A DNA stretch of 64,000 bases from Streptomyces sp. S465 (GTDB lineage Bacteria; Actinomycetota; Actinomycetes; Streptomycetales; Streptomycetaceae). Below, one piece after another: positions 12,035-31,400 of the stretch. A program made the position numbers and the translations under genes. The notes under the pieces are model-generated. The model was not told where the DNA came from, did no database searches, and saw nothing but the letters and a program-made list of their open reading frames with translations. The stretch spans positions 744,001 to 808,000 of the forward strand of contig NZ_CP114036.1 in assembly GCF_026898115.1 (NCBI RefSeq). The letters run 5' to 3'. Positions within the stretch are counted from its first letter, which is position 1, and each line of letters begins with the position of its first letter.

Positions 12035-13461
12035 ATGACCGAACCGAAACACGGAATCGTTCTGGGCGGCGGCTGGGCGGGAATGCTGGCTGCCCATGTG
12101 CTGGCCCGCCATCTGGAGCGGGTGACCGTCGTGGAGCGTGATGTGCTGCCGGACGGCCCCCGGCACCGCAAGGGATCGCCGCAGGGGCGCCATGTCCATG
12201 TGCTGTGGTCCAGTGGTGCGCGCATCGTGGACACGCTGCTGCCGGGCATGATCGACCAACTGCTCGACGCGGGCGCCCGCCGGATCGGATTCCACCAGGA
12301 CCTGGTGACCTTGACGTCCCACGGCTGGCAGCACCGCTTTCCACCGCGGCAGTTCGCCCTCATGTGCACCCGCCCGTTCCTGGACTGGAAGGTGCGCGAA
12401 CGCGTGCTGGCCACCGGGCGGATCGCGGTGCGGCAGCGCGCCGAGATCCTCGATCTGGTCGGGGACGCCGAGCGGGTGACCGGGGTGCGGGTGCGCGACA
12501 TGGACAGCGGGGTGGTGGAAACGCTGGAGACCGATGTGGTGATCGACGCCTGCGGGCGCGGTTCACGGCTCAGGCACTGGCTTACCGCGCTGGGCCTGCC
12601 GCCGCTCGAGGAGGACGTCGTCGACGCGGGCATCGCGTACGCGACCCGGGTGTACCAGGCGCCGCCGGGCGCCGCCACCGGGTTCCCGGCGGTCAATGTG
12701 GCCGCCGACCACCGGCTGCGCGAGCCGGGCCGGTTCGGGGTGGTGTATCCGCAGGAGGACGGCACCTGGATGGTGACCCTGTCGTGCACCCGTGGCGCCG
12801 GCCTGCCCACCCATGACGAGGACTTCCTGCCCTACGCCCGGACCCTGCGCCATCCGCTGGTCGCCGATCTCATCGGCCTCGCCGAGCCGCTGACCTCGGT
12901 GGTCGTCTCCCGGGTCGGCGCCAATCGGCGGCTGTATCCGGAGCGGCTGGACAGCTGGCCGGAGGGGCTGCTGGTGCTCGGGGACGCGCTGGCCGCGTTC
13001 AATCCGATCTACGGTCACGGGATGAGCTCCGCGGCCCGCGCGGCCGCCGCGCTGGACACCGAGCTTCAGCGGTCCGGGACCGGCGGCGGGGCGACCCGGC
13101 GGGCCCAGCGGGCGATCAGCGCGGTCGTGGACGATCCCTGGATCATGGCCGCGTCCAAGGATGTGGAGTATGTCAACTGCCGTATGAACACGACGGATCC
13201 ACGGCTGACGGGCGGGGTCGTGGCGCGGCAGCGCTTCTCCGATCTGATCGCCGACCGGTCGATCCGCGCCTCGGCGGTGTGCGATGTGGTGACCGATGTC
13301 ATCAGCCTGACGGCACCGCAGTCCGAGCTGGCGTCCAGCGGCTTTCTGTCGCTGATGCAGAAGGACCGGGTCCTCCCGGAGCTCACCGAGCCGCCGCTGA
13401 CCCCCGATGAGCTGGCGCTGGTGAAGCTCAATCCGCGCAGCACGGTGGGTGCGGGCGGGTC

Positions 13462-13465
<4 letters not shown>
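12035..13465 (+). CDS. FAD-dependent polyene epoxidase (MonCI / LasC-like flavin monooxygenase)
   Basis: A 476-residue class A flavoprotein monooxygenase. The N-terminal Rossmann dinucleotide motif GGGWAG is at residues 11-16 and ends in an acidic ERD; DACGRGS lies mid-protein; the second FAD motif [16 protein letters not shown] has its Asp at 317. A modest GAAGGGA precedes the ATG. It should use NAD(P)H and O2 to epoxidise the E-alkenes of the linear polyketide, the step before cascade ring closure by the two neighbouring SnoaL-like proteins. One such enzyme is known to do all epoxidations in monensin and lasalocid. Its stop shares ATGA with the next start. A squalene-epoxidase or geranylgeranyl-reductase role is possible by fold alone but unlikely here. 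Confidence 0.92.
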
Positions 13466-17399
<3,934 letters not shown>

Positions 17400-17403
<4 letters not shown>

Positions 17404-17810
17404 ACGCACACACCACAGTCAACAACCACCCCAGCGGCGACGCCGCCGGCCCCCAAGGAGACGGATCCGCGATGCAGACGGACAACAGCGAGAGCGCACT
17501 CGACGGGGCGGCGCTGCACCAGGCGCTCGCCATCGCCACGGCCGAGGAGCGCGAGGACATCATGCGGGAGACGGTGCGCGCGCAGCTCGCCGACATCCTC
17601 GCGCCCGCCGCGATCGACGACGACAGCAACTTCCTGGAGAGCGGGCTCACCTCGCTGACCGCTCTGGAGCTGACGCGCAATCTGATGACGCTCACCGACG
17701 TGGAGATCCCCCTCGTCGCCATTCTGGAGTACGCCACCCCCGCCCAGCTCGGCCACTACCTCGCCGAGGCGTACGCCGCGGTCGACTCCGGTGACAGCGC
17801 CACCGCGTAG
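17400..17810 (+). CDS. Discrete acyl carrier protein (ACPX-like)
   Basis: 136 residues with one carrier domain at about 36-125. The phosphopantetheine Ser is residue 85 in [11 protein letters not shown], a variant of the usual GxDSL. The first ATG overlaps the preceding stop (ATGA). A second ATG at 17472 is preceded by AAGGAG at 17455-17460 and would give a 112-residue protein starting MQTDNSE, so either start is possible; the first 24 residues are Asn/Gly/Pro-rich and unlikely to fold. It probably holds the full-length chain during epoxidation and cyclisation, as proposed for discrete ACPs in other polyether pathways. It is the last gene before a strong hairpin. Confidence 0.88.
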
Positions 17811-17830
17811 TCCGGCCCCCGGGGTGGCAC

Positions 17831-17873
17831 AGCGCCGCGCGGGAGGGGGACGGTCCCCCTCCCGCGCGGCGCT
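17831..17873. terminator. Bidirectional terminator hairpin, perfect 20-bp stem
   Basis: In the 94-bp gap between convergent genes (ACP stop 17810, P450 stop 17905), bases 17831-17850 are exactly complementary to 17854-17873 with a 3-nt loop (cgg). A short T run follows on the plus strand. The position and perfect stem suit a terminator shared by both directions. Confidence 0.9.
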
Positions 17874-17904
17874 TTCCGGTATTGCCACGCGGCTGTGCCG
17901 GAGG

Positions 17905-19164
17905 TCAGAACGCGCACTCCACGTGCTTGATGGCCTCCACGAAGCTGGCCACCAGCCGCCGCGGCTCCCCCACCGTGCGGATCTCCGGCAGCCGGCTGAA
18001 CAACTCGCGGAAGAGGACGGTGACCTCCATCCGGGCGAGATGGGCGCCCAGGCAGAAGTGCGGTCCGACCGACCCGAAGGTCAGATGCGGATTGGGGTCC
18101 CGGGTGATGTCGAACCGATAGGGGTCGGTGAAGACCGCCTCGTCCCGGTTGGCGGACCAGTAGAAGAGCAGCAGCTTGTCGCCCTCCTGGAAGCGGTGCC
18201 CGTTCATCTCGCAGTCCCGGGTGACGGTCCTGCGCATCCAGTTGATGGGGGTCGCGACCCGCAGGATCTCCTCGACCGCGCGTGGCGCGTACGCCTCGAA
18301 GTCGGAGAGCAGCAGCTTCCGCTGCTCCGGATGCTCGGTGAGCAGCACCAGACCACGCGAGATCGCGTTGCGGGTCGTCTCCATGCCGGCGACGACGAGC
18401 AGGATGAAGAACGAGGAGAGCTCCTCGGGGCTGAGCCGCTCACCGTCGATCTGCGCCTGCACCAGCCGGGTGATCAGGTCCCCCGTGGGGTTGCGGACGC
18501 GGTCGGCGGCGAGCCGCGAGATGTAGTCGGCCAACTCGTGTGAGGTCTTCAGCAGGGCGGCGGTGGCCTGATCGGCCCGCGGCACGTATTCGGGGTCGAA
18601 GGTGCCGACGATGATGTTGGACCGGTCGTAAATGAACTCGTAGTCGTCGCCGGGAATTCCCATCATTCCGCTGAGCACCGCGATCGGCATGACCGCGGCG
18701 ACCTTCCGGACGAAATCACCAGGACCTTCCGCGACAAGGTCGTCGACAATCTTCCGGGCCGCCTTGTGGGACGCCGCCTCGAACTCGGCGGCCATTCCCC
18801 GGCCGAACGCACGGGAGACCAGCCGGCGCAGCCGGGCGTGCTGGGGATTGTCCATATTGATCATCGACCCGAAGAAAGCGTTGAACTCCTCCGGCAGATC
18901 GATGATGCTGATCGCGGTGGGCAGGGAGCCGAAGTCCTGCGGGCGCCGGCTCACCTCGGCGATGTCCGCGTGCCTGACCAGCGCGTAGTAGCCGGACCCA
19001 CGCCCGAACCCGGGCATGACCGGCTCACGGAAGCGTACGGGCCGCGGCCGTCGGCGCAGCGCCGCGAAAGCGGCGTCACGATCGCCGTAGGGCTGTGCCC
19101 AGAAGGACAAGTCGGTGAGGTCGATGTTGTCGACATGGTCGAACCTGGATTCCGGGGGATACAC
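17905..19164 (-). CDS. Cytochrome P450 monooxygenase, probable polyether tailoring enzyme
   Basis: A 419-residue soluble bacterial P450 with a GTG start at 19164 and a GAGG ribosome site just upstream. Visible motifs: I-helix AGMETT at 259-264, K-helix ExxR at 299-302, and heme loop FGSVGPHFCLG with ligand Cys371. The loop has one residue more than the commonest FxxGxxxCxG spacing, as also seen in CYP124/CYP125-type enzymes, so this is not a defect. It likely hydroxylates or oxidises the polyether after or during assembly, as MonD-type P450s do in monensin. It needs ferredoxin and reductase partners not encoded here. It is convergent with the ACP and divergent from the hydrolase gene. Substrate position cannot be inferred. 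Confidence 0.93.
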   Translation of the reverse strand: MYPPESRFDHVDNIDLTDLSFWAQPYGDRDAAFAALRRRPRPVRFREPVMPGFGRGSGYYALVRHADIAEVSRRPQDFGSLPTAISIIDLPEEFNAFFGSMINMDNPQHARLRRLVSRAFGRGMAAEFEAASHKAARKIVDDLVAEGPGDFVRKVAAVMPIAVLSGMMGIPGDDYEFIYDRSNIIVGTFDPEYVPRADQATAALLKTSHELADYISRLAADRVRNPTGDLITRLVQAQIDGERLSPEELSSFFILLVVAGMETTRNAISRGLVLLTEHPEQRKLLLSDFEAYAPRAVEEILRVATPINWMRRTVTRDCEMNGHRFQEGDKLLLFYWSANRDEAVFTDPYRFDITRDPNPHLTFGSVGPHFCLGAHLARMEVTVLFRELFSRLPEIRTVGEPRRLVASFVEAIKHVECAF

Positions 19165-19335
19165 AGCGCCTCACTTCAGCTCGGGATCTACGGTCGGCGA
19201 TGGGGGTGGTCCGGCATTAGGCATGAATCGCCCGGCGGATCAGCATCTCGTGTTCCGCTTAAGTGCCGCTAATCCGCGCGCACTTCATCGCCACGGCCGT
19301 CGAACCGGAATGGGCGGCCCGGCTAGAATTCCATT
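19165..19335. promoter_or_regulatory. Divergent intergenic region between P450 and alpha/beta hydrolase
   Basis: These 171 bases hold the promoters for both divergent genes and are the least GC-rich stretch in the window. They contain AAGTGC (19261-19266) and its inverted copy GCACTT (19280-19285), a weak operator candidate with a 13-nt spacer. No coding potential is seen. For the P450 side I found no convincing -10/-35 pair. Confidence 0.6.
19301..19335 (+). promoter_or_regulatory. Candidate leaderless promoter of the alpha/beta hydrolase
   Basis: TAGAAT at 19324-19329 is a good actinomycete -10. TCGAAC at 19301-19306 is a poor -35 at 17-nt spacing. The -10 ends six bases before the ATG at 19336, so transcription would start at or beside the A of the start codon. 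No Shine-Dalgarno sequence is present, consistent with a leaderless mRNA. Confidence 0.55.
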
Positions 19336-20214
19336 ATGGATCTTTCCGTGCCCGTAACCGACGAGGTGACATTGCATGTCCGGCACCGGCCGGGAACGGC
19401 GCCGTCCCCGGGGTCGCTTCCCTTTCTCCTGGTCCATGGCATGGCGTCGAGCGCCCGGCTGTGGGACGAGGTCGCCGGCCACCTGGCCGCCGCGGGCCAT
19501 GCGGTGTACGCGGTGGATCTGCGCGGCCACGGCGACTCCGATACGCCGGAGACCGGGTACGACACCCCCACCGCGGTCGCGGACCTGGTGGCGGTGGCCG
19601 CCGCCCTCGGGCTGGACCGGGTGGTGGTGGCCGGTCACTCGTGGGGCGGCAATGTCTCGGTGCGGCTGACCGCCGAGCACCCCGAACTGGTCGCCGCGCT
19701 GGCCCTCGTGGACGGCGGCTGGCTGGAGCCGGCCACGTCGTTCCCCTCCTGGGACGCGTTCGTCGGGGCGTTGCGGCCGGCGTCCCTGGAGGGCGCCACC
19801 GTGCAGAGCGTGAGCGACTACTTCCGCGCCATCCACCCGGACTGGTCCCCGGCGGCGATCGAGGCCGCGGTGGCCACGATGCGGGTGAACCCGGACGGGT
19901 CGCTGTCCCGGCGCATGTCCGCCGAGCAGCACATGTCGATCCTGCGCAGCATCTGGAACGAACCACCGGGGCCGTGGTACGCGGCCATCGCCGTGCCCAC
20001 CCTGCTGATGCCCGCGATCCCCAAGGGTGCGGACGGGAAGTGGGCGGACCGCATCCGCTCCCGCATCAGGGAGACCACCGCCGAGCTGCGCCACGCCACG
20101 ATGCGGGAGTATCGCGACTCCGAGCACGATCTGCACGCCCAGCACCCCCGGCGGGTGGCCGAGGACCTGCTCGGCCTGGCCCACGGTGTCCAGCCGGTCC
20201 GAACCGCTCGTTGA
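19336..20214 (+). CDS. Alpha/beta hydrolase, candidate chain-releasing thioesterase
   Basis: 292 residues of the alpha/beta-hydrolase fold. The oxyanion segment LLVHG is at 31-35; DLRGHGDSD is at 61-69; the nucleophile elbow GHSWGG has Ser102; a C-terminal His lies in SEHDLH near 264. The acid residue is not obvious. There is no signal peptide. Since no PKS protein here carries a terminal thioesterase, this is the best candidate for hydrolysing the finished polyether from the discrete ACP, as MonCII and NigCII do in monensin and nigericin. It could instead be an editing type II thioesterase or an unrelated esterase; it lacks the usual GHSMGG-type RifR signature. The start is chosen at the first ATG, which fits the leaderless -10 directly upstream. 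Confidence 0.8.
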   Translation: MDLSVPVTDEVTLHVRHRPGTAPSPGSLPFLLVHGMASSARLWDEVAGHLAAAGHAVYAVDLRGHGDSDTPETGYDTPTAVADLVAVAAALGLDRVVVAGHSWGGNVSVRLTAEHPELVAALALVDGGWLEPATSFPSWDAFVGALRPASLEGATVQSVSDYFRAIHPDWSPAAIEAAVATMRVNPDGSLSRRMSAEQHMSILRSIWNEPPGPWYAAIAVPTLLMPAIPKGADGKWADRIRSRIRETTAELRHATMREYRDSEHDLHAQHPRRVAEDLLGLAHGVQPVRTAR

Positions 20215-20225
20215 CCGGCAGCGCG

Positions 20226-20261
20226 AACCCCCCCCCCGTACGCGGACGGTACGGGGGGTTT
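20226..20261. terminator. Convergent terminator hairpin with C10 run
   Basis: Between the hydrolase stop (20214) and the PKS stop (20303), bases 20232-20241 pair perfectly with 20249-20258 (10 bp, 7-nt loop), followed by TTT. The 5' arm sits in a run of ten C (20228-20237) facing six G, so the stem could slip outward and pair the flanking AA/TT. Confidence 0.8.
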
Positions 20262-20302
20262 CCGTGCGCGGTGGCCGGGGTCCACGGGGCCCCGGCCGCC
20301 GG

Positions 20303-25417
<5,115 letters not shown>

Positions 25418-25433
25418 CAGTCCTCACTCACGG

Positions 25434-28400
25434 TCAAGAGGGCAGTTCCCTGTCGATGAACGCGAACAACTCGTCGTCCGAGGCGGAGTCGAGTGCGTCC
25501 CCGTTCACGGGCCGGCCGCGGGCCTCGGCCGGCGTGTCGTCGTTCAGCCGCCACAGCAGCGCCTCCAGGCGCTTCACCAGCCGGCCGCGGGCTTTGGCAT
25601 GCGCCTCGTCATGGGCCTCGTCATGGGCCTCGGCACGGGAGGTGAGCCGCGCGATCGCGGTTTCGAGGCGCTCCAGCTCGCCGAAGACGGGCGCCGAGGT
25701 GTCCGCCGGCGCGGGGCACAGCTTCTCGCGCAGTTCGGCGGCGATGGCCGAGGGTGTCGGATGCCTGAAGACGACGGTGGCGGGCAGCCGCAGCCCGGTG
25801 GCGGCGGCGAGCCGGTTGCGCAGTTCGACCCCCGTCAGCGAGTCGAAGCCCAGGTCCTTGAAGGGGATGTCCCCCGGGACCGCGTCGACGTCGGTGTGCC
25901 CCAGGACCGCCGCGGCCTGGGTGCGCACCAGGGTGAGCAGCATCCGGTGCTGCTCCTCCGCGGTCAACGCCGCGAGCCGGGCGACCAGACCGGCGGCCGG
26001 TGCCGCGGTGGCGGCGGTACGGCGTGTGGCCACGCCGTTGTCGAGAAGCGTGCGCAGCAAGGCGGGCAGGGCGTCCGCGGGCGCGGGCTGAGCGGCCAGG
26101 GCTCGCAGGTCGAGCTGGACGGCCGCGGGCTGCGGGGCGCCGTGCCAGCAGGCGGCGTCCAGCAATCCCAGCGCCTGCTCGCCGGACATGGCGGCGATAC
26201 CGGAACGGGACATCCTGGCCAGGTCGGCCTCGTTGAGGTGTCCGGTCATGCCGCTGGCGTCCGCCCACAGCCCCCAGGCCACCGAGACCGCCGGGAGGCC
26301 CATGGCCTGGCGGTGGGTGGCAAGGGCGTCGCAGAAGGCGTTGGCGGCGGCGTAGTTGGCCTGTCCCGGGCTGCCCATCACTCCCGCGGCCGAGGAGAAC
26401 ATGACGAACATGCCCAGCCGCAGATGCGCGGTGGCGGCGTGGAGATGTGCCGCGGCCGCGGCCTTGGGTCCCCACACCCGCGCCAGACGCTCCGGGGTCT
26501 GCGCGGGGAGCATCGCGTCGTCCAGCACACCCGCCGCGTGGACGACACCGGTCAGGGGGTGTGCCGGGTCGACACCCGCGACGAGGTCGCGCACCGCGGC
26601 ACCATCGGCGACGTCCGCCGCCACGATACGTACGTCGGCGCCCAGGCCGGTGAGCCGGGCCGCCAGCTCCCGCGCGCCCGGCGCGTCGGGACCGCCCCGG
26701 CTGACCAGCAGCAGACGGCGAATGTGCCAGCTGCGCACGAGGTGCTCGGCCACATGCCCACCGAGGGTGCCGGTGCCGCCGGTGATGAGCACGGTGCCAT
26801 CGGGGTCCACCGGGGCGGGCACGTCCAGCACCAGCTTGCCCGTGTGCTTGGCCTGACTCAGATACCGCAGCGCCTCACGCGCCCGGCCGAGCGGCCACGC
26901 CCGTACCGGAGGCGGCACCAGCACACCGGAGGCGAACAACCCGCCCAGCTCCCGCAGCATCTCACCGATACGGTCCGCACCGGCATCAGTGATCAGGTCG
27001 TAGACCTGGTACCTCACACCGGGGTGCTCACCCGCTACCTGCTCGGGATCGCGGATATCGGTCTTGCCCATTTCCATCAGCCGGCCGCCTTCGCGCAGCA
27101 GCCGCAGGGAGGCGTCGACGAAGGGCCCGGCAAGGCTGTTGAGCACCACATCCACACCCCGGCCACCCGTGGCCTCCCGCACCACGCCCTCGAAATCCAG
27201 ATCGCGCGACGAGGCCCGATGCGCCTCATCGATACCCATCGCCCCCAGAACCGCATGCTTGCCAGGACTCGCCGTCGCGTAGACCTCCGCACCCAGATAC
27301 CGCGCGATCCGCACCGCCGCCATCCCCACACCACCGGTCGCGGCATGAATCAACACCGACTCCCCCGGCTGAAGCCGGGCGAGGTCCGTCAGCCCGTACC
27401 AGGCGGTCAGATAGGCCACCGGTACGGCCGCCGCCTGCCGGAAGTCCCATCCGTCCGGGATCGGCGCCAGCAACCGCGCGTCGGTGACCGCGAGTGGTCC
27501 GAACGACTGGTCGAGGACCCCCATGACCTGATCGCCCACGGCCACGTTGACCACATCGGGACCGATGTCCACCACCACACCGGCACCCTCGCCGCCGAGC
27601 CCGGTCTGGCCGGGCACCATGCCCAGACCGACCAGCACATCACGGAAGTTGACACCGGCGGCACGTACGGCGACCCGCACCTGGCCCGTGCCCAGGGGCT
27701 CCAGCACCTCGGGGCAGGCCACCGGTACGACGTTCTCCAGGGTTGCCGTGCCCGCCGTGTCCAGCCGCCACGCTTCCGGCTGTGCCACGGGGCCCACCAG
27801 CCCAGCGCCTCCGATACCGGCATGGACCAGGCGGGGCACCAGCACCCGTCCCGCGCGCAGGGCCAGCTGGGGTTCGTCCATCTCCACGGCCCGCGCCACG
27901 GCGATGCGCACGGCGTCGGCGCGGGCGGCGCCGCCGGTGTCAGTGCCAGTGCCAGTGCTGGGCTCGGTGGCAGTGTCAGTGGTGTGGGCATCGGCATGGC
28001 GGTCGTCGTCACGGTCCAGGAGCACGAACCGGCCCGGGTTCTCCGACTGCGCGCTGCGTACGAGGCCCCACACAGCGGCCCCGGACAGGTCCACCCGGGT
28101 GGCGCTCTCGGGGCCGTCGACCGCGACCGCGTCTCGTGTGACCACCACCAGCCGGGCGTCGGCCAACCGCGGTTCGGCCAGCCAGCCCCGCACCAGCTCC
28201 AGCGCCCGTTCCGTCACAGCCAGCGCCTCGGCAGACGGCCCCTCGGCGCCCTCGCCGGTGGTCGTCATGTCGGCGACAACGACCGACGGGATGGGCTCCT
28301 CGTCATCGAGCGCGTTGATCAGCGCGGCCAGATCCGGGTGACCGCCGGCGCCCAGGACGGCCCAGCCGTCGTCACCGACCGCCGCGTCCTCGGCCCCGGC

Positions 28401-31400
28401 CCCGGTCCCGGTTCCGGCCCCGGCCACGAGCGGCAGCGGCGTCCAATCGACGGTGAACAGGCTGTCCGTTCCGTGGCCGCCGTGGCTCACCGCCGCCCGC
28501 AACTGATCGGCGTTCGCGGGTCGCATCGCCACGGAGTCGACGGTCAGCACCGGCGCGCCGACGGCGTCCGCCACGGTCAGGCGCAGTGCGCGCTCGCCCT
28601 CCGCGTTCTCCTGGTGGGGAGAGAGCCGCACGCGGACCGTGGTCGCCCCGGCGGCCCACAACCTCACGCCGTTCCAGGCGAACGGCAACCACACCCGGCC
28701 ATCGGTGGGTTCGGTACCGGTCTCGGTGTTGTCCGTGTCGAGTCGGCCGACCAGCAGGGCGGGGTGCAGCGCGGCGTCCAGCAGTGCCGGGTGGATGCCG
28801 AATCCGGTCTGCTCTCCGGCGGCCTCGGGCAGGACCACCTCGGCGAACACATCCGCCCCGTCCCGCCACACGGCCCGCAGCCCCTGGAACGACGGCCCGT
28901 AGCCATATCCGGAGGCCGCGACCCGGTCGTAGAACCCCTCGACGCCGAGCACCGTCGCACCGGCCGGCGGCCACACCCCGCCCAGCCCCGACACCTCGTC
29001 ACAGCCGTCAAGACGGTCAAGACGGTCCGACGGCGGGCTCAGCACGCCCTCCGCGTGGCACACCCACTCCGTGGCAGGGGGCCCTTCACCAGCAGGGCGG
29101 GAATACACCCGCACATCGCGCCGCCCGTCCTCGGTGGCCTCGCCCACCACGATCTGCACCCGCAGCCCGCCCGACGACGGCAGGACGAGCGGCACCTGAA
29201 GGGCCAGTTCCTCCACACCGCCACAGCCGACCTCATCGGCCGCCCGCAGCACCCACTCGGCCAGCGCCGCACCCGGGACCAGCGCCGCGTCCGCGACCAC
29301 ATGCTCGCCGAGCCACGTCTGCGTACGCGCCGAAATCCGGCCCGTCAGCACATGGCCACTGCCATCGGCCAGCTCCACGGCGGCACCCAGCAGCGGATGC
29401 CCGGCGGAGACCAGCCCGAGGTCGGCCGGATCGCCGGCGCGGCGGTCGTGGCCGTCGAGCCAGTAGCGCTCGCGCTGGAAGGCGTAGGTGGGCAGATCGA
29501 CGGTACGAGGCGGCGGGTCGGTCGGAAACGCCGCCCGCCAGTCGACGTCGACCCCGGCGACGAACGCCTGGGCGAGGGAATGGACGAGCTGGGCCTGGCC
29601 GCCGTGGTCACGGCGCAGCGTGGGCACGGTGACGGCGGGGACCCCGGCTTCCTCGAAGGTCTCCTGCATCCCAAGGGTGAGCACAGGATGGGTGCTGGCC
29701 TCGATGAACACCCGGTGACCGTCCGCCAGCAACGCCTGGACGGCCTCGGTGAAGCGCACCCGCTCCCGCAGATTCGCCACCCAATACCCGGTATCCAAAT
29801 CGGTGGGGACGACACGACCGCCGGTCACGGTCGAGTAGAACGCCGTACCGGAAACGGACGTCTCGAGCGGCCGGACACCCGCCAGAGCCTCGGTCAACTC
29901 CGCACGGATCTCATCCACCTGCGGACCATGCGAGGCATAATCCACCTCGATCAACCGCGCCCGAACCCCACACTCCTCACACGCCGCCACGACTGCGGCC
30001 ACCTGCTCCGGCGGACCCGAAACCACCGTGGACGACGGCCCGTTCACAGCGGCAACGCCCACTGCGGCCACCCGCTCCCCCAGACCCGACAGGAGCTGCT
30101 CCGCACGCTCCTGGCCCACCCCCAGGGACGCCATCGCCCCGCCACCAGCCAACCGCCGCAAAGCCTTGCTCCGCAGCGCCACCACCTTCGCACCGTCCTC
30201 CAGCGAGAGCGCCCCCGCCACCACAGCCGCCGCGATCTCCCCCTGGCTATGACCCACCACCGCAACAGGGCGCACCCCGTGCCCCGCCCACACAGCGGCA
30301 AGCGACACCATCACCGCCCAGAGGACGGGCTGGACCACGTCCACCCGCCCCAGATCCGCCGCGCTCTGCGTCCCGCGCAGCACATCCGTCAACGACCAAT
30401 CGACATACGGCGAAAGCGCCCGCTCACACTCCCCCACCCGCGCCGCGAACACCGGCGAGACCTCCAGCAGCTCCGCCCCCATACCGGCCCACTGCGAACC
30501 CTGCCCGGGGAAGACCAGCACCGGACCCACATCACACGGCGACGCGGCCGTACCCGACTCCACCACCCCCGGATGCGACACCCCCCGCGCCAACGCCTCC
30601 AACCCCGCCACCAACTCACCACGACCCTCACCCACCACCACCGCACGATGCTCGAACACCGACCGCGACGTCACCAACGACCACCCCACGTCGACGGGCG
30701 AGAGCTCGGAAACACCCCCCACGCGTTCAACCAACGCCGTGGCCTGGCCGCGCAGTGCCTCCGCGCTCCGCGCCGACAGCACCCACGGGACCGCGTCCCT
30801 GTCGGAGGGCGCCGACTCCGTCCGCTCGTCCTCCTCGGCCGGTGTGGGCATCTGTTCGAGGATGACATGGGCGTTGGTGCCGGAGGCGCCGAACGAGGAC
30901 ACCCCGGCCCGGCGCGGACCCTCACCCATCGGCCACTCCACCGCCTCGGTCAGCAGCCGCACCGCACCACTGCCCCAGTCCACATGCGGAGTCGGCTCAT
31001 CGATGTGCAGGGACGCGGGCAGCAGCCCGTGGCGCATCGCCTGCACCATCTTGATGACGCCCGCGACTCCGGCCGCCGCTTGGGCGTGTCCGATGTTGGA
31101 TTTGATCGAACCGAGCAGCAACGGCCGCTCCACCGAGCGTTCCTGCCCGTAAGTGGCCAGCAACGCCTGCGCCTCGATCGGATCACCCAACGTCGTACCC
31201 GTACCATGCGCCTCCACCACATCGACATCCGCAGCCGACAACCCCGCACTGGCCAACGCCTGACGAATCACCCGCTGCTGCGAAGGACCATTCGGCGCGG
31301 TAAGCCCATTCGACGCACCATCCTGATTGACCGCCGAACCCCGGACCACCGCCAACACCTCATGACCATTACGCCGAGCATCCGACAACCGCTCCAGCAA

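Noticed and set aside
17960..18100. Defective heme loop in the P450 (extra residue before the conserved Gly)
   Set aside because: The FGxxGxHxCxG spacing is normal for CYP124/CYP125-type P450s, and all other signatures are intact.
19261..19285. Operator palindrome AAGTGC...GCACTT
   Set aside because: Six-base arms with a 13-base spacer can arise by chance, and no regulator gene is present to support it; kept only as a note in the intergenic entry.
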